A stretch of 64,000 nt of DNA, from the NCBI GenBank assembly GCA_902800345.1, contig CADCDO010000014.1, positions 1 to 64,000 of the forward strand, in the 5' to 3' direction. A program made the position numbers and the translations under genes. Shown piece by piece: positions 8,819 to 17,615 of this stretch. The notes beneath the pieces were generated by a model. It was not told the DNA's origin. It worked only from the letters and a program-made list of their open reading frames with translations, and did not search any database. The stretch is from Fibrobacter succinogenes (GTDB lineage: Bacteria; Fibrobacterota; Fibrobacteria; Fibrobacterales; Fibrobacteraceae). Positions within the stretch are counted from its first letter, which is position 1. Each line of letters opens with the position of its first letter.

Positions 8819-8903
8819 TATTATTCTTCGCTAAAAATTATGAAATAAGAAATTAACAAAGGCGTGAAGTTGGCGGAAGAACCAAAGCGTAACGCGGGGG
8901 TAC

Positions 8904-8934
8904 AAAAAATCCCCTCGGCTAACGCTTCGGGGAT
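8904..8934 (-). terminator. terminator-like hairpin after the LPP20-like gene
   Basis: On the minus strand ATCCCC and GGGGAT form a 6-bp stem around a 14-base loop, followed by a T-run (TTTTTTG). It lies 30-60 bases downstream of the stop at 8964 and upstream of the aroE promoter. Confidence 0.65.
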
Positions 8935-8963
8935 GAAATCTTGATTGAACCTAGCTTTTGAAA

Positions 8964-10175
8964 CTACTTGCAGTAGGGTTCCATCTGCTTCTGGAGCGGG
9001 GTGAAGTCCGTCTTCTTGATGGCGCTGATGGTTGCATCGACTTCGGTCTTGCCCACGCCCTTCGATGTCGCGAAGAAGTTGGCGTTCGCGCCCTTGATGG
9101 AAATGGAAACGTCGTAAGAACCGAGCGAGCCGAGCTTGCCCCTTACGGATGTCGATACATCCACAGTGAGCTCAGGAATGTTTTCGCTGTCGCTGTTGGT
9201 GGTAAATATGGACTTCTTGGAAAGGGCGTTCTCGAGGGCGTTGCAGACGTTTGCAATCATGTCGCACTGGAACCTGACTTCGCAGCGGGAACGGCGCACC
9301 TGGTAGGGAACTTCGAGGGCGTTCATTTGTCCGGTCTTCTTCAGGAGTTCGTACGGGAAGTTCGGCTCCACGATGATGACGTAAGGACCTTTTTCGAAGT
9401 TTACGTTGCGCAAGTTGAAGGTGGCGACGCCGTCGCTTTGCGTGCGACGTTCAGAAAGAGTCCTGCTCTGGCGGGCGACGATCGGGAAACTCGGCACCGG
9501 ACCCAGCGAGTCTTTCACGACAACGTCCCAGGCGGGCATTTCGGGCCGCGTGAGTTCCATGTTCGATGCCGTCGTTTCGATGGTGATGCTCGAAAGCCTT
9601 TCGATGAGAATCTTTTCGATTTCGGGAAGCCCGTGCTGCAGACGGTAGCTGTTGTCTATCGGATAGACGTCGGCGAGCTGGAGCAAGTAATAGTTGTATT
9701 CGTTGACCTTTTCTTCGGCCTTGGAAAGATCGTTTGCAACATTGATGTAAACGCGTTCGTCGAGGGCTTGCCTACAGGATTTTTCGAGGTCGGCGATCTC
9801 TTGCTTGAGCGTGTTCAGGCGGAACCGGAGGTCTGCCGTGAACTCGTCCATGTCGAGCGTTGCTGTTGCCCTGTAACCCTTTTCCACCTTGACGGGAACG
9901 ACCTTGACCCCTTTTAGGACAACGTTACTTTTTACCGTGTTGTTCGCCCTGTAGGTCTCGCCGAGCGTGCTCTCGCCGTTGTAGATGTCTTCGAATTTAG
10001 TTTGTTTTTGAGTCGCAGAAATCTTGGACTTGACCTGCTTTGCAACACCTGCAATAGCCGCATTGTTGGCTTCTTCTTGAGAAATCTTGGAGGTCGCTGT
10101 GTAAGTGACGATTTTCCCCGCCATGGCAGGGATGAACGAAAGACATGCACAAAGGAAAATGGCTTTGATATTCAT
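8964..10175 (-). CDS. secreted LPP20-like protein, unknown function
   Basis: A 403-residue protein with a signal peptide (AIFLCACLSFIPAMA then GKIV). The first ~120 mature residues (TYTATSKISQEEANNAAIAGVAKQV and GYRATATLDMDEF) resemble the LPP20/FlgT-N-like domain of envelope proteins; this is a pattern match by eye. A charged coiled-coil-like stretch follows (about 115-160), then a beta-rich part with YVIIVEPNFPYELL. It starts two bases after the stop of the lipoprotein gene at 10178, so the two are one transcript and probably act together in the periplasm. Confidence 0.55.
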   Translation of the reverse strand: MNIKAIFLCACLSFIPAMAGKIVTYTATSKISQEEANNAAIAGVAKQVKSKISATQKQTKFEDIYNGESTLGETYRANNTVKSNVVLKGVKVVPVKVEKGYRATATLDMDEFTADLRFRLNTLKQEIADLEKSCRQALDERVYINVANDLSKAEEKVNEYNYYLLQLADVYPIDNSYRLQHGLPEIEKILIERLSSITIETTASNMELTRPEMPAWDVVVKDSLGPVPSFPIVARQSRTLSERRTQSDGVATFNLRNVNFEKGPYVIIVEPNFPYELLKKTGQMNALEVPYQVRRSRCEVRFQCDMIANVCNALENALSKKSIFTTNSDSENIPELTVDVSTSVRGKLGSLGSYDVSISIKGANANFFATSKGVGKTEVDATISAIKKTDFTPLQKQMEPYCK

Positions 10176-10177
10176 TA

Positions 10178-11239
10178 TTAGTTCAGCTCCATCAAAATCA
10201 ACTTACGAGTGATGTTGTTCTTCTTTGTTTCCGCGATGGGCTTGAAAATCTGTCTGAGCTTCGAGTAGATTTCCTGGGAGTCTTTGTACTTGAGCGGGCT
10301 TGCGTAAATGACGAAGTCCAAAGTCTTTGCGGTCATCACGTTCACCTTTACGGAACTGAAATTGCTCTTGAGCCCCTTCATGATGGCGTCGTGCAGGTCT
10401 TCGGTCTGGCTGTCGGAGTATTCGCCCTTGATGTTCACGACGACCTTGTACTGGGTTCCCTTGGTGAGGTCGTTCTTCCAGTAGCTGAGAATCTTCTTTT
10501 CGAGTCCGGGCATCGCCTTGCGGACTGCTGCACCGAGGTTCGAATTGATGTTGATCTTGGACGTGTGGCCGTTGTTACGGACAACAGAGGACTGGGAGCC
10601 GAGCAGACGGGAGGTCGAGGTCTCGTAAGCGGAAATTTCGACGCTCACTTCGTCGTTCGTCGTTTCTTGCTTGAACTTGATATAGATGTCTGCGTCAAGG
10701 GCAATGCCTGCGAGGTAAGAAAGGTCGTCTTCGGTGTTGGCGATGTCGTTCTGCATCACGAGGATTTCGTTCAGCGTTTCTTGGCCTTCGATGGACTTGA
10801 CTTCGTAGTTCCTCTTGGTGAGGTAGCTGTTGATGGCTTCTGCAACGGCGCTGGAACTTGGGTCCGTCGCGATTTCCTGGCTACCGCCCTTGTTGCTTAT
10901 CATCGGGGTGACCATGATGACAGGCTGTGTGTAATTTTGGAGAATTTCCCTCGCTTCGTCGAGGTTCGTCTTTGCCGCGGGTGCTTCTGTTACGATTTCC
11001 GCATTGCTCGCATCATTATATGCTGCTGCAGGAGCACTTGTGATGGACTTGGTCGAGGATTTTACGGTTGTTGTCATACCGCCGTCCAACTCGCTGTAGG
11101 CGTCTTCGGCGTGTTGACGTGTAGCGGCTGCTTTTTTGCGATTATCGGTGTCCGTGCTGCGAGAAACAGCCTTCGGTGCGGAACAGGCGGTTTCGGCCAG
11201 GAGAAGAGCTAGGCAGAGAGATGGTATCAAGTGTTTCAT
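10178..11239 (-). CDS. putative lipoprotein, unknown function
   Basis: A 353-residue protein with a lipoprotein signal peptide: LCLALLLAETAC, lipid Cys near 19. A low-complexity Ala/Ser/Thr-rich linker runs to about 95. The conserved-looking part then begins QPVIMVTPMISNKGG, with ADIYIKFKQ and YKVVVNIKGEYSD later. Alternating alpha/beta segments of this kind recall the CsgG/TolB-like nucleolipid fold of envelope proteins, but I cannot assign a family. First gene of a two-gene operon with the LPP20-like protein. A GGAGGG sequence lies about 34 bases upstream, too far for a normal ribosome site. Confidence 0.55.
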   Translation of the reverse strand: MKHLIPSLCLALLLAETACSAPKAVSRSTDTDNRKKAAATRQHAEDAYSELDGGMTTTVKSSTKSITSAPAAAYNDASNAEIVTEAPAAKTNLDEAREILQNYTQPVIMVTPMISNKGGSQEIATDPSSSAVAEAINSYLTKRNYEVKSIEGQETLNEILVMQNDIANTEDDLSYLAGIALDADIYIKFKQETTNDEVSVEISAYETSTSRLLGSQSSVVRNNGHTSKININSNLGAAVRKAMPGLEKKILSYWKNDLTKGTQYKVVVNIKGEYSDSQTEDLHDAIMKGLKSNFSSVKVNVMTAKTLDFVIYASPLKYKDSQEIYSKLRQIFKPIAETKKNNITRKLILMELN

Positions 11240-11416
11240 TTTATTAGTCCCTTAAAAGGTTTCCCTCCAAAAACTATACAGATAATATACAAAGTTTTGT
11301 CGAGAGAAGTAGTCAAATAATTCAAATTGCAAAATAGTTTTTCATAAGAGTTGCTTTTACAAGGAAATTTGCGTATATATTACATTGAAAGGAGTCTTCA
11401 CAGGAGTGAGGTTAAC

Positions 11417-12055
11417 ATGAACGAAAAGTGGATTTGGTTGCCCGACTGGGCCTCGAATCTTGGTGTTTGGGAAGACGACCTGGCTGATGTTCAACCCTCT
11501 GCAAGTCATACCTATACACCGTACGACCAGATGGCAGACTATTTGGAACATCCGATGGATATTCCTGGCCTTAAAAAGGCATCGACGGTCGTCGCTTGGG
11601 GGCTTGGCGCGCTGTCTTTGATGTGTTCTTCCTCGACACATCCCAAAGGGCAAAAGTGGATATTGCTTTCGCCGTATGCCGATTTTTGCGATGAAATCGG
11701 GCATTGGACTGTCCCAAACCTGCATTTTATGGCGCACCAGTTGCAGACGACCACAGAGCCTGCGCTCAAGGCGTTCATGGAACTTTTCGAGGAGGATTTT
11801 GGAGACTGGCAGGACGACTGGTTCGAGAACGCCAAGAAGTACAATGCGGAATCGCTTTCGAAGGGGCTCTTGTATTTGTCGTCGCACCGTGTGGAGTCCG
11901 TTGTACCGGGAAGCCGAGATATCCTGGTGCTCTATGGACGCATGGACACGACGGTCGAACCCGCATGGACGTTGAAACTCAAGGAGTTCTTGCCCGAGGC
12001 GGAATTCAAGGAACGTCCCAAGGCAGGCCACTGGCCGCCGATGTTGTTGCTTTAA
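11417..12055 (+). CDS. BioH-like alpha/beta-hydrolase fold protein lacking the nucleophile Ser
   Basis: A 212-residue protein. The opening MNEKWIWLPDWASNLGVW matches the BioH-type start (WLPGWG...VW). The acid and base of the triad appear in LVLYGRMDTTVEP and AGHWPP. At the nucleophile elbow, where BioH has GWSLGG, this protein reads AWGLGAL with Gly62 (codon GGG) in place of Ser. It should not work as a serine esterase unless another residue serves. BioH supplies pimeloyl-ACP for biotin; a biotin role here is unsupported. The ATG at 11417 is preceded by AGGAGTGAGG. It converges on lnt. Confidence 0.6.
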   Translation: MNEKWIWLPDWASNLGVWEDDLADVQPSASHTYTPYDQMADYLEHPMDIPGLKKASTVVAWGLGALSLMCSSSTHPKGQKWILLSPYADFCDEIGHWTVPNLHFMAHQLQTTTEPALKAFMELFEEDFGDWQDDWFENAKKYNAESLSKGLLYLSSHRVESVVPGSRDILVLYGRMDTTVEPAWTLKLKEFLPEAEFKERPKAGHWPPMLLL

Positions 12056-12090
12056 GGGGTGTGGGGTATGGGCTCGACCCCATAGCTTAT

Positions 12091-14043
12091 TTAGCTTCTT
12101 GTTTTTAGCTTTTTTAGTTTTGAAACTACAAACACTGCCACTAGATAAACCGCAAGGAACCAGAGCAGGGCGTTCTCGAAGAATCCGCCCACGGCTGTAT
12201 AGAAGGTGCTTCTCGTCTTGAGAGGCATTTTTCTTTGTATGACACGTGTCTCGAAAATTTTGGTATTTTGGTCGTAATGACCGTACTGGTCGATGAAGGC
12301 GGACACGCCGCTATTTGCAAGGCGGGCGACCGGATAACCGTAAGTCACGGCGAGGAGCCGGACGATGTTCAGGTGCTGGTAGGGGGCGGTGCTCCATCCG
12401 AACCAGCCGTCATTCGTGATGTTCACCATGAGTCGGGAACCTTCGCGGATGGCGTCTCGGACCAAGTCTCCAAAGATAGCGTCGTAGCAAATGTAAGGAG
12501 TCCAATTGTACGGTCCATAGACGGGCGTTTCTTTTCCAGGGACAAAGTCGCCTTCGCCCAAATCCACGTAGTTCAAGATGGGGAAGACTTCGTCAAAAGG
12601 AATACGCTCGCTGAAGGGGACGAGGTGCTTTTTGATGTAACGTCTTGGGAAACGGTGATCCCCTGGCGTAAAGAGGAACGATGCATTGTAGATTTCAAAG
12701 CGGCGCGGGTTGTTGAGGTCTCTCGAGATGCGCTTGTAGTCCAGCGCACCGGTGAGGATGCTCGCGTCTTTTTCGTCGGCCATCTCGTGCAATCGCTTGA
12801 TGACCATCGGTTGTCTGCGGATGTGGTCCGGGATGGCCGTCTCCGCAAGGAGTATAATGTTCGTGCCTGGCTTTGTGCTGTCCATGGCCATGCTAAACGT
12901 CTTGGTGACGATGGAATCGAAACGTTCCTTGCTCCATTTGGCGCCTTGGGCGATGCTTGGCTGGATCATGGCTATCGTTGGATTTTCTTCGTTGCCGGCA
13001 TCGTAGAAGGGTGCTGCTTCGGGAGCCGAAAGAACGCTGTTCCCGTGAATCAGGAGCGCAAAGAAAATAATGAAGGGGACTGCGAACAACGCAAATTTTT
13101 TACGGCCATTTTGCAGGAATGCATAAGCGACAATTTGGTTCGAGGCCATGATTAAAATGGTATAGCCAAAGACGCCGATGATGGAAAGCGTTTGGATGAG
13201 TTCGAGATGGTTGCCTAACGTGTAACCGAGATGGTTCCAAGGGAACGCGAAATCACCGTGGGTACGGAACATTTCGATGGAAGCAAAGAAAATGGGGAAG
13301 AGTGCAAGTAGAATAGACTTGCCTTTGAACATGAAATTCTTGACGGTGGAATAGACGAATGCGGCAAGAACATTGAACAAACTCAAGTAGGCGATGAGAA
13401 GAATGAGCCCGAGGAAGATGAGTCCTGATGGGGCCGTTTCCACATTCATCACGTTCCTGATCCAGTAATAGTTGACGGTGTTATAGACCATGCTGGCCCA
13501 GAACGTCGCAAATACCGCCGTCTCGCGATTAAATTTGTTCAAAACGATGAACCAGGGGACGAGCAAAACGAACATCGCAGGGCCAAGCGGGAGCGGCGGA
13601 AACGCAAATGCGACAAATCCCCAGGCGCATGTGGCAAGGCCTAGCGCTATGAGGGAATCTTTTTGCTTGAAGTGCTTTACGTTCCAACGGACGAACTGCG
13701 AAAACCAGTAAATTGCCATCGGGATGAACGTCGTCACAATCTGGTAGAGCCCAGCGTGTCCCTCTCCGTTTGTATCGCCGAGGGAGTAATCTAGAGCGAG
13801 GAACGTGAAGACGATGATGCCGTAAGTGTTCATGAACCGCGGGAACGGACTGCGCGCGCCCTTCATGAATAAGAACGGGATGGCTGCGACGATAGGCAAT
13901 AGTTGTGGAATCTGTATGTACAGCCCCGGGGTGTCCGGACGCAAGAAGAAGAGGACGAGTTCGATAGTCGCAAGGACCGCAACGTAAATCTTGTACGCCC
14001 GCGGAAGAAATTTCAGTTTGTTTAGAAGTTGGTCAATAGTCAT
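12091..14043 (-). CDS. lnt: apolipoprotein N-acyltransferase Lnt
   Basis: Inner-membrane enzyme that adds the third acyl chain to lipoproteins. The first ~340 residues carry about eight hydrophobic helices, including the PWNHLGYTLG segment typical of Lnt. A nitrilase-type domain follows, with the catalytic Glu in ILLAETAIPD (about 399), Lys in KKHLVPFSE (about 470) and Cys in PYICYDAIFGD (about 517), then NITNDGWFG. At 650 residues it is somewhat longer than the E. coli enzyme (512). The window encodes many predicted lipoproteins, its likely substrates. Confidence 0.93.
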   Translation of the reverse strand: MTIDQLLNKLKFLPRAYKIYVAVLATIELVLFFLRPDTPGLYIQIPQLLPIVAAIPFLFMKGARSPFPRFMNTYGIIVFTFLALDYSLGDTNGEGHAGLYQIVTTFIPMAIYWFSQFVRWNVKHFKQKDSLIALGLATCAWGFVAFAFPPLPLGPAMFVLLVPWFIVLNKFNRETAVFATFWASMVYNTVNYYWIRNVMNVETAPSGLIFLGLILLIAYLSLFNVLAAFVYSTVKNFMFKGKSILLALFPIFFASIEMFRTHGDFAFPWNHLGYTLGNHLELIQTLSIIGVFGYTILIMASNQIVAYAFLQNGRKKFALFAVPFIIFFALLIHGNSVLSAPEAAPFYDAGNEENPTIAMIQPSIAQGAKWSKERFDSIVTKTFSMAMDSTKPGTNIILLAETAIPDHIRRQPMVIKRLHEMADEKDASILTGALDYKRISRDLNNPRRFEIYNASFLFTPGDHRFPRRYIKKHLVPFSERIPFDEVFPILNYVDLGEGDFVPGKETPVYGPYNWTPYICYDAIFGDLVRDAIREGSRLMVNITNDGWFGWSTAPYQHLNIVRLLAVTYGYPVARLANSGVSAFIDQYGHYDQNTKIFETRVIQRKMPLKTRSTFYTAVGGFFENALLWFLAVYLVAVFVVSKLKKLKTRS

Positions 14044-14210
14044 TTTTAGCTATGGGGTCGGCGCGTTGCGCCTTTGAGGTCGCTTTGCTTTGAGGTTGTC
14101 AGGCATGGGGTTGTGAGGTTGAGTGTTTTTAGAAATCGCTCGTAGCCCAAAGCGAGTGAAACGAGCGAGCCCATAGCTCAGAGAGCGTAGCTCGACCTCA
14201 TACCCGAATC
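14044..14210. repeat. intergenic repeat of the GAGCTATGGGGTC family
   Basis: The gap between rsmI and lnt consists of words such as AGCTATGGGGTCGG, GAGGTTGTCAGGCATGGGG and, inverted, CCCATAGCTCAGAGAGC and GACCTCATACCC. The same words recur at about 1855-1880, 12063-12085, 22690-22742, 37195-37235 and 47160-47400. No gene is seen in it. Confidence 0.5.
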
Positions 14211-14897
14211 TCACAGTCCGCTTTTGTCCTGGGGATTGAAGATGAGTACAAATTCTCCTTTGGGCGGGTGAGCCTTGAAGTGTGCGGAAATTTCTGTTGG
14301 CGTTCCGATGAGATGTTCCTCGAACTTCTTGGTGAGTTCCCGCATGAGTGCAATCTTGATGTCACCGAAGACAAGCTTGATTTCTTCGACGAACTTGTCG
14401 ATGTTGTGCGGGCTTGCGTAGAATATCTGTGTCGCTTCTTCGTCTTTCAGCTTTTCGAGCAAGTGAATTCGCTGGGCGCTCTTTTTGGGCGAAAAATATT
14501 GGAATGTAAAATGGTCGGTCGGCATGCCGCACGAGACGAGTGCTGTAATCATCGCGCACGGGCCCGGGATGGCACGCACGTCTATTCCTTCGCGGACGCA
14601 TTCACGCACAAGGTTGAATGCCGGGTCGGCAACGCCGGGCGTTCCCGCATCGCTCACGAGCGCGATATCGCCCGTGTTCTTGAGAAATTCGACGTACTTG
14701 GGAGTGACCTTTTCCTTGTTGAAATCGTGGTAAGCTTCCATCGGTGTCGTGATGCCGTAGTTGTCGAATAGAATCCTCGAATGGCGCGTGTCCTCGGCCA
14801 AGACGAGGGGAACTTCCTTGAGAATTCGTACGGCGCGGTACGTGATGTCTTCCATGTTCCCGATGGGAGTCGCTACGATGTATAAAGTGTATGGCAT
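14211..14897 (-). CDS. rsmI: 16S rRNA (cytidine-1402-2'-O)-methyltransferase RsmI
   Basis: A tetrapyrrole-methylase-fold RNA methyltransferase that modifies C1402 in the 16S rRNA decoding site. Family motifs are complete: YIVATPIGNMEDIT at the start, LAEDTRHSRILFDNYGI, the SAM-binding LVSDAGTPGVADPA, and RAIPGPCAMITAL. The length of 228 is slightly short of the usual 280 because the C-terminal extra domain is missing. The ATG has no ribosome site but sits 6 bases after a TATTTT box, so the mRNA may be leaderless. Confidence 0.95.
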   Translation of the reverse strand: MPYTLYIVATPIGNMEDITYRAVRILKEVPLVLAEDTRHSRILFDNYGITTPMEAYHDFNKEKVTPKYVEFLKNTGDIALVSDAGTPGVADPAFNLVRECVREGIDVRAIPGPCAMITALVSCGMPTDHFTFQYFSPKKSAQRIHLLEKLKDEEATQIFYASPHNIDKFVEEIKLVFGDIKIALMRELTKKFEEHLIGTPTEISAHFKAHPPKGEFVLIFNPQDKSGL

Positions 14898-14909
14898 GAT
14901 GTAAAAATA
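14898..14909 (-). promoter_or_regulatory. -7 box placed for a leaderless rsmI transcript
   Basis: The minus strand reads TATTTT, then TACATC, then the ATG. A six-base gap puts the expected transcription start at or next to the A of the start codon. The same geometry is seen at six other genes in the window. Confidence 0.45.
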
Positions 14910-14916
14910 GATATAT

Positions 14917-15012
14917 CAAAGTGGTTAGTGGTTAGTGGTTAGTGATTAGGATTAGCAATAGGATTGTTTTTCTTGCTGTTCTATATACTAACCACTGTTT
15001 ACTAACCACTGT
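14917..15012. repeat. inverted GTGGTTAGT / ACTAACCAC intergenic repeat
   Basis: The left end has TTAGTGG repeated with a 7-base period (14922-14942). The right end has ACTAACCACTGTTT repeated twice and runs to the stop codon of the next gene. The two halves are complementary and can form a hairpin about 95 bases across. The same design occurs at 34166-34257. Confidence 0.55.
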
Positions 15013-15594
15013 TTACTGCGGCATTGCCGCCCAGTCGCTTGCGCTGTTTAAATCCGTGAGCCTGTTCGAGTTGAGTTCAAAGGCGAGACGTTGCACGAGT
15101 TTGCGGTGCATTTCCTTGGATGCTTTGTTCACAATGTCCGTGCGGAGACGCCCGTACAAAGTCGCTTTGACTTCTTGCTGTTCTATAAATTCCACATGAC
15201 GTACGAGCGCTCCGTTGCAGAATACGCGTGCCGTAAGTTTGTACGTCCAGGACTCGTTGACGGGGAGTATTGGCCAAAAAGGAATGAGAACGCCGATGTT
15301 CCAGGCGGAAGGAGGCTCGTTTTGCACGACATTTGCCCTGATGGTCGCTTCTCCGCGGCATTCTTCTCGCGGATATTCCATTTCGCTTGCGGCTTTCGTA
15401 TATGCTCGCAACAAATCTTGCGACAGTTCCAGCGAGTCTTTCCCATAGAGAAAGGGAATGTTCCCGAAAAAGCTGTACTTTTCATCGGTCAGGGGGATAC
15501 CGTCGAGGTCGCCTTGCGTGAGCTTCATGGAGCATCCGGTGAGAAATGCTGCCAAAACAAGAGCGAAACTCAAAAACTTGACGATGGAGTGCAT
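15013..15594 (-). CDS. putative lipoprotein, unknown function
   Basis: A 193-residue protein with a lipoprotein signal peptide, FALVLAAFLTGC, lipid Cys near 21. The mature part has two further cysteines, a Pro/Trp-rich stretch (SAWNIGVLIPFWPILPVNESW, about 97-117) and an amphipathic C-terminal helix. I do not recognise the family. The ATG lies 6 bases after TATCTT with no ribosome site. It is divergent from the lpxH-like gene 52 bases away. Confidence 0.55.
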   Translation of the reverse strand: MHSIVKFLSFALVLAAFLTGCSMKLTQGDLDGIPLTDEKYSFFGNIPFLYGKDSLELSQDLLRAYTKAASEMEYPREECRGEATIRANVVQNEPPSAWNIGVLIPFWPILPVNESWTYKLTARVFCNGALVRHVEFIEQQEVKATLYGRLRTDIVNKASKEMHRKLVQRLAFELNSNRLTDLNSASDWAAMPQ

Positions 15595-15606
15595 GCGTTA
15601 AAGATA
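15595..15606 (-). promoter_or_regulatory. -7 box placed for a leaderless transcript
   Basis: The minus strand reads TATCTT, TAACGC, ATG. The box-to-ATG distance of 6 is identical to that of rsmI, hisF and the STAS gene. No -33 TTG is obvious. Confidence 0.4.
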
Positions 15607-15646
15607 TAAAAAAACGGACATCTTAGATTTTATTAAGATTGAAGCT

Positions 15647-16366
15647 ATGGAATTGCCTGCTTATTTTATTAGTGACGCCCATTTGGGAATCGAGCCTCCG
15701 GGAGCGGTTCCCGACAGGGAACAGAAGTTGATAGAGCTCCTCGCATCCTGGAAGGGCAAGGCGAGCCATGTCGTCGTGATAGGCGACCTTTTTGAATTTT
15801 GGTACGAATACAGTTATTATATAGCGTCGGCACATTTCAATTTGTACCGTGCCTTTGCGGAACTTGTGAAATCGGGCGTCGAGGTTCACCTTTTGCAGGG
15901 AAACCATGACTTTGCCTACGGAGACTTTTTCCCGAAACGACTTGGCGTGGCAGTCCACAAGTCGTTGATTCTTGAAATTCAGAACAAGCGCATTTTTGTG
16001 ACTCATGGGGACGGCGTTCCCAAGTCCGATAGCGGTTACCGTTTTTTGCGCAAGGTGCTCGACTTGCCGTTCAACCGGTTCCTCTTTAAACAAATCCATC
16101 CGGATTGGGGAATGGCGCTTGCCCGCTTTGTCGGGCGCAACAGCCGCAAGTATGGCGAAAGCCGAATCATCAAGATCGAAGAATACCTGGAATGGGGCGA
16201 CCGCGTCCTCAAAAAGGAACACTGTGATTTCTGTATTCATGGTCATCACCATATTTCGGGCATCTGGAACACGCCGAACGGCATTGTGGCGTCTCCCGGA
16301 GAGTTTATAAAAAAGCCCGCCATCCTCCGCATGGAGAATGGCGAGCTAAACTTGCAGTCATTTTAA
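15647..16366 (+). CDS. lpxH: UDP-2,3-diacylglucosamine hydrolase-like metallophosphoesterase
   Basis: A 239-residue calcineurin-type phosphoesterase of the LpxH branch, which converts UDP-2,3-diacylglucosamine to lipid X in lipid A synthesis. All metal motifs are present: ISDAHLG (8-14), GDLFEFWYEY (about 45), LQGNHDF (about 82), VTHGDG (about 117) and IHGHHHI (about 198). The FEFW signature after GDL is typical of LpxH. An LpxH2/other phosphoesterase role is possible. It stands alone between a divergent lipoprotein gene and a convergent membrane protein gene. Confidence 0.88.
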   Translation: MELPAYFISDAHLGIEPPGAVPDREQKLIELLASWKGKASHVVVIGDLFEFWYEYSYYIASAHFNLYRAFAELVKSGVEVHLLQGNHDFAYGDFFPKRLGVAVHKSLILEIQNKRIFVTHGDGVPKSDSGYRFLRKVLDLPFNRFLFKQIHPDWGMALARFVGRNSRKYGESRIIKIEEYLEWGDRVLKKEHCDFCIHGHHHISGIWNTPNGIVASPGEFIKKPAILRMENGELNLQSF

Positions 16367-16384
16367 AGTGGAATTGAGTAGAAG

Positions 16385-16816
16385 TTAATCACCGACATTG
16401 TCTACACGACCTTCGGATGATTGAACCATCTTCTTGCTGGAGTTTTCACCCCAGAGCGTAGCGACGAGGTCCATGCTTGCAAACTTTTGCCAGTAGTCCT
16501 CTACCCAGCACCAGTGGTGGACTTCACCTTTCTCGTCGGTAATTGTCCAGTCCTTTTTTACGGAGAAGGTCATTTTTTTGACCTGTGGCGTATAGTATGG
16601 ATCGGATGACTTTTCCGGTTCGACGGTGATTGTCCATGTCCTGCCGTCGGTGCGCTTGTAAATAGCGATGTTGAATGCCAAAAGCAGGACTAGGGTTATG
16701 ATGCTCCACTTAAAGTTCTTCTTCGACAGCAGGTATATTAAAAGTAGAACTAATAATATAGTGACCGCTGCGAAGTTGTAATGAGTCGGATAAAATACTT
16801 TGAATACTTCAATCAT
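16385..16816 (-). CDS. small membrane protein, unknown function
   Basis: A 143-residue protein. Two hydrophobic helices lie near 15-33 and 37-53, separated by SKKNFKWS. A hydrophilic domain of about 85 residues follows (GRTWTITVEPEKS, then VHHWCWVEDYWQKF), probably periplasmic. I do not recognise the family. GAGAAG stands seven bases before the ATG. It is 25 bases downstream of the gene at 16842 on the same strand and may share its transcript. Confidence 0.5.
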   Translation of the reverse strand: MIEVFKVFYPTHYNFAAVTILLVLLLIYLLSKKNFKWSIITLVLLLAFNIAIYKRTDGRTWTITVEPEKSSDPYYTPQVKKMTFSVKKDWTITDEKGEVHHWCWVEDYWQKFASMDLVATLWGENSSKKMVQSSEGRVDNVGD

Positions 16817-16841
16817 TTTATCTTCTCGAGAACTTTATGAA

Positions 16842-17579
16842 TTACTTCTTCTTGGCAGCCTTCTGCTGAGCAACGAGCGCGGCGACGCTGAACGTAAGGA
16901 CGTTCTTGTCAACCTGGCTTTCGGTACGGAAGCTCTTGAGCGGGAGGGCGATGCCATGGGAAGAAAGTGTACCCATGAACGAGGCGTTTGCATGGCTTGC
17001 AATGGTGCGAACGTTGATGAAGCCCTTGTTCTTGCTGAACGTCAGCTTGAAGGTCTTCTTGGCTGCATCGTATTCGGCGACCATGGTCTTGTTTTCCTTG
17101 GTGTTCAGAGCATTTTTGGTGTTGTGGTCAAAAATGATGGTACCACGGGTATCGATGGAGAGCATGGTCTTGTTGCCCACAGCGTTACGGCATGCGAGAG
17201 TTGTCCATTCGCCTTTCTTCTTGGAGCCTTTAGCTGTGAAGACATACTTGTTGCCTTCCTTGACCAAGGTGTATGCGCCGGTAGCGACTTCGAGGCCGAT
17301 GGCGTTGAATGCACCCTTGAAGTAGAGGAACTTGGACTTGGAGCCGATGATTCCGTTGATAAAACGGAAGGATGTGGATTTCGGGGTCTTGATCGGCGTG
17401 ATAGCGATGCGCTTGCCAGCCGGGTCTACCTCGACGTCAACATAAGGGCCAACATCGACGGTTCTGCCATCGTCAGTCTTTTTCTGAGTGGCAAGCTTGT
17501 CGAGCTTGAGAGCCTTGACTGCTTCTTCCGGGAATCTGATGAAGCCGCGGACGTCCATTTTAACGATTACGTTTTCCAT
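16842..17579 (-). CDS. internally duplicated basic protein, unknown function
   Basis: A 245-residue basic protein without a signal peptide. The N-terminal segment MDVRGFIRFPEEAVKALKL has the rhythm of an AbrB/SpoVT-type swapped-hairpin domain. A second, diverged copy seems to start at SIDTRGTIIFDHNTKNALN (about 142), suggesting an internal duplication of ~110 residues. The tail VAQQKAAKKK is lysine-rich. DNA binding is a guess. AGAGG precedes the ATG, and the gene has the best promoter in this stretch (17616-17644), so it may be strongly expressed. Confidence 0.5.
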   Translation of the reverse strand: MENVIVKMDVRGFIRFPEEAVKALKLDKLATQKKTDDGRTVDVGPYVDVEVDPAGKRIAITPIKTPKSTSFRFINGIIGSKSKFLYFKGAFNAIGLEVATGAYTLVKEGNKYVFTAKGSKKKGEWTTLACRNAVGNKTMLSIDTRGTIIFDHNTKNALNTKENKTMVAEYDAAKKTFKLTFSKNKGFINVRTIASHANASFMGTLSSHGIALPLKSFRTESQVDKNVLTFSVAALVAQQKAAKKK

Positions 17580-17615
17580 TTACACCTCTTTTTTTTAGTT
17601 TGATTGTTTATCGAC

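Noticed and set aside
8904..8934. Riboswitch or leader of aroE
   Set aside because: It is a simple hairpin with a T-run placed behind the LPP20-like gene on the same strand, so a terminator explains it.
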